DNA of 64,000 bases from Planctomyces sp. (GTDB lineage: Bacteria > Planctomycetota > Planctomycetia > Planctomycetales > Planctomycetaceae): positions 124,001-188,000 of the forward strand of contig JAEUIH010000007.1 in the NCBI GenBank assembly GCA_016795105.1, written 5' to 3'. The notes beneath the pieces are model-generated. The model did no database searches. It saw nothing but the letters and a program-made list of their open reading frames with translations, and was not told the origin of the DNA. How positions within the stretch are numbered: position 1 is the stretch's first letter; each line of letters begins with the position of its first letter. Positions 9,264 to 16,912 of the stretch are shown here, one piece after another. The position numbers were made by a program, and so were the translations under genes.

Positions 9264-10127
9264 TCAGGAATCGCACTTGCCCTTCGCCGATGCAGCAATC
9301 GAAAATACTGCCTGCGACACGGTAGCCAGGCAATTCAGAGATTTTGATCGAACCGAAAACATCGAACTCTCAGAGTCGAATTCTAACTGTTCAAGTGTGC
9401 TTTGTTCGGTTTTACGAAGGAGTTGCTGGACGGCCTTCTGTAAACCCAATCCGGAATTCGCGGGACGCTGCAGACCGCCAAATGAAGTGACGATCAATGA
9501 ATGTACACCGTCGTCGAATGTGATAAAGCGAACGGCGATACTGCCAGGACGATCCGCAGGCAGCGTTTCTTTAACCTTCACCACAAGCGGCCGTTCGATA
9601 TCATCTTCATCCAGGAGGCGTTGCACACAGGCCGCAAGATACTTATCCAGCGCAATACCCAGATTGACAGGGTACTTTGCCTTCGCTCGATCGCACGCGA
9701 GGTCGAACTTCTCCCGGCTTTGAAACCGGATGGGGCGCTCGTAACGATCTCGGAGTTGTTCCCATGGCGTGTCTGACCGAATGTCTGCCGCTTCACGAAT
9801 CACGGCGAAATCCGCTTCTGCCTTTTTTTTGAACTCATCCCGCAGAGGTTCTGGAAAATAACGCTTAACGGATTCAAACCACTTAAAGAACACCTCTTTC
9901 CAATAGTCAACCTCGCTCTCTGACACTGGCAGACTACGACGTGATGCCTCCCTGGCAAGGAGTGCCAAACCATGAATTGCGCCGGACGCTGCCATATCAG
10001 GTTTTCGACTGCCGTTGAGTTCAGCAATGAACTGTCGTGCACACTGAGTAGCCGCTTGAAGCTGCCACCGAAATCCATTGCTGCCACCTGGAGTTCGATG
10101 CAACTCGGAACTTTCAATCTTAGCCAT
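9264..10127 (-). CDS. Hypothetical protein
   Basis: I do not recognise this 287-residue soluble protein. The N-terminal half is helical and charged (VDYWKEVFFKWFESVKRYFPE, then DEFKKKAEADFAVIREAADI). The middle has REKFDLACDRAKAKYPVN and a QRLLDEDDIERPLVVKVKETLP strand-like segment. The C-terminal part reads as beta strands (SIAVRFITFDDGVHSLIVTSF) ending in an Ala/Ser-rich tail. There is no signal peptide or transmembrane segment. It lies at the edge of a sparse region directly before the palindromic repeat array. The start codon at 10127 lacks a clear ribosome site. Confidence 0.65.
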   Translation of the reverse strand: MAKIESSELHRTPGGSNGFRWQLQAATQCARQFIAELNGSRKPDMAASGAIHGLALLAREASRRSLPVSESEVDYWKEVFFKWFESVKRYFPEPLRDEFKKKAEADFAVIREAADIRSDTPWEQLRDRYERPIRFQSREKFDLACDRAKAKYPVNLGIALDKYLAACVQRLLDEDDIERPLVVKVKETLPADRPGSIAVRFITFDDGVHSLIVTSFGGLQRPANSGLGLQKAVQQLLRKTEQSTLEQLEFDSESSMFSVRSKSLNCLATVSQAVFSIAASAKGKCDS

Positions 10128-10278
10128 GTCGTCATTTCAATCGTGTTACAGGATCGTTAAATGGTTTCACGAAAAACGCATGAAGTCTTACTCAGTAGAT
10201 TTACGAAGTGCAGGAACTCAGGCAATTCTAAAAAGCCCGTGTTCCGGAATTCCTTCGTACTCGACCATGATCCGCATT

Positions 10279-11093
10279 TGACCTTCTCTGCGCCCTTGCG
10301 CCTCTGCGCCTCTGCGTTACCTTTCCGAACACGCCCATTCGTCACCCAGCATCGCATGCAGGCACCGCATCGTAAAAATGAAACGCAAAGACGCGAAGGT
10401 GCAGAGACGCAAAGAATCACACAACCTGCTTTTGGTCTTCTCTGCGTCCTTGCGCCTCTGCGACTCTGCGATACCTTTCCCAGCACACCCGTTCGTCACC
10501 CAGCATCGCATGCAGGCACCGCATCGTAAAAATGAAACGCACAGACACGGAGGCGCTGAGACGCAAAGAATCACACAACCTGATTTCGGTCTTCTCTGCG
10601 CCGTTGCGCCTCTGCGACTCTGCGTTCCCTTTCCCAGCGCACCCGTTCGTCACTCAGCACCTGATGCAGGCACCGCATCGTAAAAATGAAACGCAAAGAC
10701 GCAAAGAATTACACAATCTGATTTCGACTTTCTCTGCGCCGTTGCGCCTCTGCGACTCTGCGTTCCCTTTCCCAGCACACCCATTCGTCACTCAGCACCT
10801 CATGCAGGCACCGCATCGTAAAAATGAAACGCAAAGACGCAAAGAATTACACAATCTGATTTCGACCTTCTCTGCGCCCTTGCGCATCTGCGCCTCTGCG
10901 TTACCTTTCCGAACACACCCATTCGTCACCCAGCACCTCATGCAGACACGGCATCGTAAGAATGAAACGCAGAGACGCGAAGGCGCAGAGACGCAAAGAA
11001 TCACACAACCTGATTTCGGCCTTCTCTGCGTCCTTGAGCCTCTGCGACTCTGCGTTCCCTTTCCCAGCACACCCGTTCGTCACCCAGCATCGC
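10279..11093. repeat. Tandem array of 154/138-bp palindromic repeat units
   Basis: The marker GTCAC(C/T)CAGCA recurs at 10341, 10495, 10649, 10787, 10925 and 11079, giving spacings of 154, 154, 138, 138 and 154. Each unit has a CTCTGCG/CTTGCGCCTCTGCG block, a CCTTTCC...CACCC(A/G)TTCGTCAC block, a CATGCAGGCACCGCATCGTAA block and then AAACGCAAAGACGC...GACGCAAAG, an inverted relative of the first block. Each unit can therefore fold into a large hairpin. The 138-bp units lack 16 bases inside the second arm. Several long frames run across the array, but 154 is not a multiple of three and they are low-complexity artefacts. The array fills the gap between the orphan region and the LEPR lipase gene. 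Confidence 0.95.
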
Positions 11094-11344
11094 AGAGAGA
11101 TGGCTGGCAAGTCCGGCGATCCAGTCGAGAAACAGCAATACTCGGGAGAGTTCTTTCGGAATTCACTGAATTTTCGTGTTTGAAGCAAATCACACAATTC
11201 TTGAAAATCCATCAGATTGGATGTCTTCCGCAGACTCTTGTTGTTGATCTGACATCAGCAGGCAGGGACTGATTCCGGATTCGGTGCGCCAGGCACTGCT
11301 GCGGAATCGCTGAGCACAAAATCTAAGCATGCAGGGGACGTTCG

Positions 11345-14300
11345 ATGGCATCGAGAAAGACTGTAGTATCTTTGTTTCTTGATTCAATCAGACGTCTCAG
11401 AGCTCCACGGCGGCGGCGGCGCCTGTCGCTGGAGAGTAGTATGCAGAGTCTTGAGCCTCGCATTGTCCTGGCAGCGCCAGATCCATTTGAGAGCGACAAT
11501 ACAGCCGCCACTGCTCGCGTCATCGGATTGAATGAGACTCCGCAAAATCGAACACTGCACGCAGGAACTGACGTTGACTGGGCTTCATTCAAGATCACTG
11601 CGTTGTCCAACGTGGTTATCCAGACGGCTGGTTCGGCCGGGGACACGTATTTGCGTCTGTATGGACCGAATTCAACGACCAAACTTCTGGCATCTGATGA
11701 CGACAGCGGCGACGGTAGTTTCTCTCGTCTGACTCGGACGCTTGAACCAGGAGTGTACTATGCAGAGATCTCTGAATACGGGCAAAATAGCCCGATCGAA
11801 AGTTACAAGCTTCAGGTCGTCGCGACACCCGCTCTTCCGGATGCATTCGAGTCCGACAATACTCGTGAAACGGCTCGCGAAATTCGAGTGAATTCAGCAG
11901 TGCAGTCGCGAAGTCTGCACACCACGCGAGATGAAGACTGGGCTCGAATCAGTATTTCCGAGCCGACTCTGTTGACTGTAGAGACGGCGGGAACTGCTGG
12001 CGATACGTTTCTTGAACTCTTCGCAGAAGGGAGTTCTACACGGCTTGCCTACGACTACGACAGCGGGGTTGGGGAGTTTGCACGTCTGGAGTACCCTGTA
12101 GAAGCAGGGACATACTTCGTTCGGGTGACTGAATCGGGCCAGGATGCAGCTGTTCCCGGATACACGCTCAACGTGACCGGGGCTTCTCTTGCTCAGTATC
12201 GAGATGGATTCGAAACGGACGATACACGTACACAAGCGGCAGTCATCATGTCGTATGGTGAGGCGCAGACAAGAACACTGCACCGTCCAAACGATGTTGA
12301 CTGGATTCGATTTCAGGTAGAGAAGACGTCAGAGGTGTACTTTGACCTTCGCAATATCGAAAATCGGTGGGGCTACGCAAAGCTCGATCTGTACTCAGCG
12401 GGTGGTGCCACACCGATTGCATCGTCAAGTTACTCATTTCGCCGTGTGCTCCAGCCGGGAACCTGGTATATCGTCGTCAGTGAAACAGGAAAAGACGGTA
12501 TCGTCAATAAGTATTCGCTTGCTGTTACAGCGACGCCAGTTCCCGATCTGCGGGTCAAAGGCCTGACACTAACGACTCCAAATCAGGTGCCCATTGGACA
12601 ACCGGTCGGTCTGAGCTGGATGGTAAACAATATTGCAGGCGCTGACCTGACAGGGAGACAATGGACGGACCGAATCTACCTGTCCTCAGATAATCTTCCG
12701 GGAGGAGACACTCAGATCTGGACAGAAAATCTGTCACGAAGTGTTTCTTCAGAGACTGCTTATAGTCAGTCCGCATCAATTACCATTACGAATGACCTCG
12801 CATGGGCTGGAAGGTCCGCATGGCTGATCGTCCAGACAGATTCCAGTGACACAATTGTTGAGTCGAGTGAAACAAACAATTCACTGGCGTTCCCCATCCA
12901 GTTTGCGCCACATCTGGGAATCGAAGCTCCCTTCACCAATCAATATCTCTCCGCAAATACAACAACTGAAGCGGCTTTCCGGGCGATTGACGGGACAGGA
13001 AAGAGTTCCATTCGCCTGGCAATAGATTCAGATTCGGACCCGGGCAATAATGCCGGTCATACATGGCTGACTACTGCCGGAACATTGAAAGCAACAGCAG
13101 GAAATCAGCTCCAAAAGGTAAACATAAAGATCCCAAACCTCACACCGCGGGTGGCTCCGTACTACGTCTGGGCTGAAATCTCGACAGCTTCAGGGACGCG
13201 TAAGAGTTCTCCTGTGCCTGTCTATGTGCTGGACAGGGCCAGCACATCGCAGGATGTTCTGGGGGATATGGTTGGTGGGTCAGGCTATGAGGTTTTTGGC
13301 ATTGACGCAGGGCAAATGGGAGGTGCTCTGAGGTTCCGAGTAAGGACCAACTATAACCCATCGAAGCCATTCACAGGCACCGGCACTGGCGGTGGTGATC
13401 TACGTTTGCAATTCGGGGGACAAACGTACGGACTTGCGATCAACAGTCACCAGACTCTTGCTGGACAGGTGGCTGCCGGAGATCTCTATACTGGCGTAAC
13501 GTTTTATTCGGGAACAACCGTCCGCACGGTTCCTACTTTTATTTCCGGATACTCACAGCGGATCACCGGTAAGTCGTCCGTGCAGTTTGAAGAGGTCAGC
13601 GGGCGGCCATGGAAGTATGAGATCAGTGTGTCGATCGATACATCGGCGTTGCCAGCGGCGGCAGCTGCGGGTATTACCGCCAGCTGGGCAATGTACTGCG
13701 GCAACGATACGGATGATGTCAGTATCATCCCGGATCTGAAACCCAAACCAGTCACGGACCTTGTCGTTGGGGAGGTCAAGGCGAGTACATCCGGATTGAT
13801 CACTTATTCGTATGAAATTCAAGGGGCTCCCCTTCCAGCGGCTGCCGGAATCGCAGCATATTGGGTGGATCAAACGGATCGCCTGCTTGGTAGTCCGATT
13901 TGGACATCCACAACCTCAACCGCCATCGGAAAGTACGGGCCACTCATCGCTCTGACAACCCAGTCGGAGGATCGACCTCGGGATGCTGTTCGGATTGCTC
14001 TGATCCTCGATCCATCAAATGCCGTCCGGGAACAGAATGAATTTAACAACCGCGCTGACGTTGAACCCAATGATCCTGATGACCAGATCTCCGAAGCAAC
14101 CGTCGTGACAATGCTGCCTGCGTCTGCAGCTGAGAAAACTGGGCGACTCACCAACCGGGATGTGGATATGTATTCCGTCCGAGTCGAAGCCGGGCGAAAG
14201 ATGGCGTTTGATCTTGACGCGATCGGGATTCGTGGGGCGCTTCGAATCTTCGACGCAGCGGGCCGTGAACTCCGCCAGGGGAGCGGAGTGTGGATCAAGA

Positions 14301-15490
14301 ACGGACTCGGTGAACTGATTTACTCTGCCAACAGTGTCGCGGGCACAACAGAGACGATGAGAGAACCGGAGGCGCATGATCTCGCGGAACAAGCCTATCT
14401 GGAAGTCCTGTTCCCCGTGGCCGGTACCTATTATGTAGGTGTGTCGCAGGCATCCAACAGCAAATATGACGCAGTCACCGGTCAGGGAGATGCAGCGTCG
14501 GATCCAGTTCAGGGGAGCAACGACTATCGTCTCATCATCACGCCGATTACTGTGCTGCCCGCGACGGGGACAACCGTTGGTGTTGTGCACATGCCGAACC
14601 CAAATGGTCACCTTTCGGTTATCGAAACGACTCTCACTCCCGTGGGAGGCGGGCCAATTCGTTCAGGACAGCCCACGTGGGTTGTCATCCACGGGAGAGT
14701 CGACAGTTCGAGGTCATTTGAACAGTTGGCGACCGACCTTCAGACATCCACTGGCCAGCAGGTACTTCTGCTCGACTGGGAACACGGTGCAGCAGACAAC
14801 AACGGAGACCATCTGTTCGTGAAAGCACTCGGCGGCGCGGAGTGGATCCCTTACGTTGCTGACTGGGCTGCTGCGGTTCTGAGGTCCCATGGACTCACCG
14901 GCGGACTTGTAAATTTGGCAGGACACAGCTGGGGCAGCTACGTTGCGGCCAGGATCGCGGCACCGGAACGACTGGGACGCATTAACGCACTTGTGGCGAT
15001 GGACCCTGCTCAGGATGGTGCCGGCTTCGACGGTGCGGGGACTCAGGCGAACCAAATTCACTTTGGCAACGTTTCAAACTTCAGCTGGGCCTTCTACGGG
15101 AATGGGTCTTTCGGTTCATCTGCGATTGCTGCAACAGCTTCGGAATCATTCTCTGTGATCTCATCGGACTTCAGCAATATCCCGATAACCAATTCACTTC
15201 AGCGACATACCGCACCGATTCATGTCTTTCATTCCATCGTTCGGCTTCCGGGCAGTTTCTCTGCAAACATGACACTGCAGCGACTACTCGCCGCGAGGAG
15301 GAACCCACTCTTTCGACAGAATTCCTATATGGGCGAGGGATCATTTATTGAATCGCCTCGCGGCCGTTTCCACGAAGGTGTGATCCGCGTCCGAAGTGTG
15401 ACCGATGCTGAGGGCACAATATTCTGGACTCCGGTCCGACTGGGTTTTGTACATAGTACAACCGGACGAGAAATCTTCGTGAACTACTAG
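11345..15490 (+). CDS. LEPR-signal giant secreted protein: PPC repeats, CARDB, C-terminal lipase-like domain
   Basis: This 1381-residue surface or secreted protein starts with a basic leader and a planctomycete LEPR motif (MQSLEPRIVLAA, near residues 33-44). Pre-peptidase C-terminal (PPC)-like beta domains follow (DPFESDNTAATA, DAFESDNTRETA, DGFETDDTRTQA, each with a DxDWxxF-type core). A CARDB domain begins near 399 (PDLRVKGLTLTTPNQVPIGQ), a second CARDB-like unit lies near 790-900, and a fourth PPC begins near 905. Residues of about 1090-1381 are an alpha/beta-hydrolase: VVIHG oxyanion strand, nucleophile Ser1195 in AGHSWGS, Asp1220 in AMDPAQDG as in pancreatic-type lipases, and a late His in IHVFHS. 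Substrate is unknown; a lipid or wall-linked ester is possible. Confidence 0.88.
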   Translation: MASRKTVVSLFLDSIRRLRAPRRRRRLSLESSMQSLEPRIVLAAPDPFESDNTAATARVIGLNETPQNRTLHAGTDVDWASFKITALSNVVIQTAGSAGDTYLRLYGPNSTTKLLASDDDSGDGSFSRLTRTLEPGVYYAEISEYGQNSPIESYKLQVVATPALPDAFESDNTRETAREIRVNSAVQSRSLHTTRDEDWARISISEPTLLTVETAGTAGDTFLELFAEGSSTRLAYDYDSGVGEFARLEYPVEAGTYFVRVTESGQDAAVPGYTLNVTGASLAQYRDGFETDDTRTQAAVIMSYGEAQTRTLHRPNDVDWIRFQVEKTSEVYFDLRNIENRWGYAKLDLYSAGGATPIASSSYSFRRVLQPGTWYIVVSETGKDGIVNKYSLAVTATPVPDLRVKGLTLTTPNQVPIGQPVGLSWMVNNIAGADLTGRQWTDRIYLSSDNLPGGDTQIWTENLSRSVSSETAYSQSASITITNDLAWAGRSAWLIVQTDSSDTIVESSETNNSLAFPIQFAPHLGIEAPFTNQYLSANTTTEAAFRAIDGTGKSSIRLAIDSDSDPGNNAGHTWLTTAGTLKATAGNQLQKVNIKIPNLTPRVAPYYVWAEISTASGTRKSSPVPVYVLDRASTSQDVLGDMVGGSGYEVFGIDAGQMGGALRFRVRTNYNPSKPFTGTGTGGGDLRLQFGGQTYGLAINSHQTLAGQVAAGDLYTGVTFYSGTTVRTVPTFISGYSQRITGKSSVQFEEVSGRPWKYEISVSIDTSALPAAAAAGITASWAMYCGNDTDDVSIIPDLKPKPVTDLVVGEVKASTSGLITYSYEIQGAPLPAAAGIAAYWVDQTDRLLGSPIWTSTTSTAIGKYGPLIALTTQSEDRPRDAVRIALILDPSNAVREQNEFNNRADVEPNDPDDQISEATVVTMLPASAAEKTGRLTNRDVDMYSVRVEAGRKMAFDLDAIGIRGALRIFDAAGRELRQGSGVWIKNGLGELIYSANSVAGTTETMREPEAHDLAEQAYLEVLFPVAGTYYVGVSQASNSKYDAVTGQGDAASDPVQGSNDYRLIITPITVLPATGTTVGVVHMPNPNGHLSVIETTLTPVGGGPIRSGQPTWVVIHGRVDSSRSFEQLATDLQTSTGQQVLLLDWEHGAADNNGDHLFVKALGGAEWIPYVADWAAAVLRSHGLTGGLVNLAGHSWGSYVAARIAAPERLGRINALVAMDPAQDGAGFDGAGTQANQIHFGNVSNFSWAFYGNGSFGSSAIAATASESFSVISSDFSNIPITNSLQRHTAPIHVFHSIVRLPGSFSANMTLQRLLAARRNPLFRQNSYMGEGSFIESPRGRFHEGVIRVRSVTDAEGTIFWTPVRLGFVHSTTGREIFVNY

Positions 15491-15509
15491 GTCCAGGTGC
15501 GGGCGAAAA

Positions 15510-16838
15510 TCAGGAAAGATTCAACGTACCGGTACTGTCACCCAGTTGTTTCAATGAACTCCCCATCCGCTCAGCCATTGAAATGAACAGGTTGTTGAGC
15601 GGTGTTTCGTTGGAATAGACAATATGGCGACCACTATTGATTGTCCCACCACCTCCGCCTGCAAGCAGGATCGGAAGGTCATCGTGGTTGTGGCGGTTGC
15701 CGTCGGCGATGGCACTTCCATAGAGAATCATACTGTTATCCAGCAATGAACGATCACCATCCTGGGTCGACTTCAGCTTCTCCAGAAAGTAAGCAAACTG
15801 TTCGACGAGATACTTATCAATCCGAGCAATCTGTTCCATCTTGTGAGCGTCATTCTGATGGTGTGACAGCTCATGGTGCCCGTCTTTCACTTCCACCTCA
15901 GGATAGGTGCGGTTACTGCCCGCATCGGCAACCATCAGCGTTGCGATTCGAGTTGAGTTTGTCTGAAAGGCGATGGCGAGGATATCGTACATCAGACGCA
16001 TATGTTCCTTAAGGTCCGAAGGCACGCCATCCGGCAATGCAAGTTCAGGAATCTCTTTGGGAGTCTGAGATGCCCGGACAACTCGCTGTTCAATTTCCCG
16101 AATGCTTGTGAAATATTCATCCAGCTTCTGTCGATCGGAACCACCCAGCGATGATTCGAGCCGTTTAGAATCCGATGCGACGAAATCCAGAATGCTCTTT
16201 CGATTGCGATTTCGGCGTTCCATATCTGCTGCAGTTTGCGGATTGCCGAACAACCGTTCAAAAGCAGAACGAGGATTTACTTCTTTCGAACAGGGTGTCG
16301 TCGCTGACTTCCACGAGATATTTGAAGAATATGCACAACTATAACCGGAGTCACAGCTGCCCGCGTTTCGGCCTCGATCAATGCCGAGCTCGATTGATGG
16401 CAATCGCGTTTGAGTTCCCAGTTCACTGGCAACGGCCTGGTCAATCGACTGGCCAACGGTGATATCGGCGCCTGACGTTTTTCTCGGCTGAGCACCTGTC
16501 AGATAGGCGCTCGCGTTTCTTGCATGGTCACCGGCACCGTCACCATTCGCTCGCGCATGGTGCTGAGTCAATCCACTGAATGCAATGATCTGATCCTTGA
16601 CATTCTGCAGGGGAGCCAACGACTTTGACAGCTGGAAATCCCGACCTTCTCCGGTGGGCTTCCAGTCAGGCATGATCGCACCGTTCGCGAAGAAAATGCA
16701 GGCCATGCGTACCGGCGTTGCAGCGGCAGCGATGGCAGCTTCAGCGGTTGCAGGTCGCATGATGTCGAGGAATGGAAGTGCAAGACCGGTACCGATCCCA
16801 CGGAGGACTGTTCTGCGCGAGAGAGTTGTTCGTTTCAT
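15510..16838 (-). CDS. DUF1552 family Tat-exported protein
   Basis: This 442-residue DUF1552 protein, a planctomycete family distantly like DUF1501, has a twin-arginine signal (LSRRTVLRGIGTGLALPF). Typical features are RMACIFFANGAIMPDWKP, AFSGLTQHHARANGDGAGDH, PSIELGIDRGRNAGSCDSGYS, FERLFGNP, LDEYFTSIREIEQRV, DGHHELSHHQ and a glycine-rich ILLAGGGGGTI. The start at 16838 has GAGG 9 bases upstream; the longer frame to 16865 is not needed. It lies 74 bases after the DUF1592 gene in the same direction and is probably its operon partner. Its convergent neighbour ends at 15490. Function is unknown. Confidence 0.92.
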   Translation of the reverse strand: MKRTTLSRRTVLRGIGTGLALPFLDIMRPATAEAAIAAAATPVRMACIFFANGAIMPDWKPTGEGRDFQLSKSLAPLQNVKDQIIAFSGLTQHHARANGDGAGDHARNASAYLTGAQPRKTSGADITVGQSIDQAVASELGTQTRLPSIELGIDRGRNAGSCDSGYSCAYSSNISWKSATTPCSKEVNPRSAFERLFGNPQTAADMERRNRNRKSILDFVASDSKRLESSLGGSDRQKLDEYFTSIREIEQRVVRASQTPKEIPELALPDGVPSDLKEHMRLMYDILAIAFQTNSTRIATLMVADAGSNRTYPEVEVKDGHHELSHHQNDAHKMEQIARIDKYLVEQFAYFLEKLKSTQDGDRSLLDNSMILYGSAIADGNRHNHDDLPILLAGGGGGTINSGRHIVYSNETPLNNLFISMAERMGSSLKQLGDSTGTLNLS

Positions 16839-16912
16839 CGCTGGATACCTCTTTGTCTGAATCAATCCGTGGAGTTGCAGTCAATCCCTGGAAGTCGCGT
16901 CTGTACCTGAAT

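Noticed and set aside
10279-11093. CRISPR array
   Set aside because: Units are 138-154 bp and near-identical along their whole length, with no short repeat plus unique spacer pattern and no cas genes.
10532-11272. A 246-codon plus-strand frame and several others through the repeat array
   Set aside because: They follow the 154/138-bp repeat units, give low-complexity Arg/Cys/Leu text, exist on both strands and lack ribosome sites. They are repeat artefacts.
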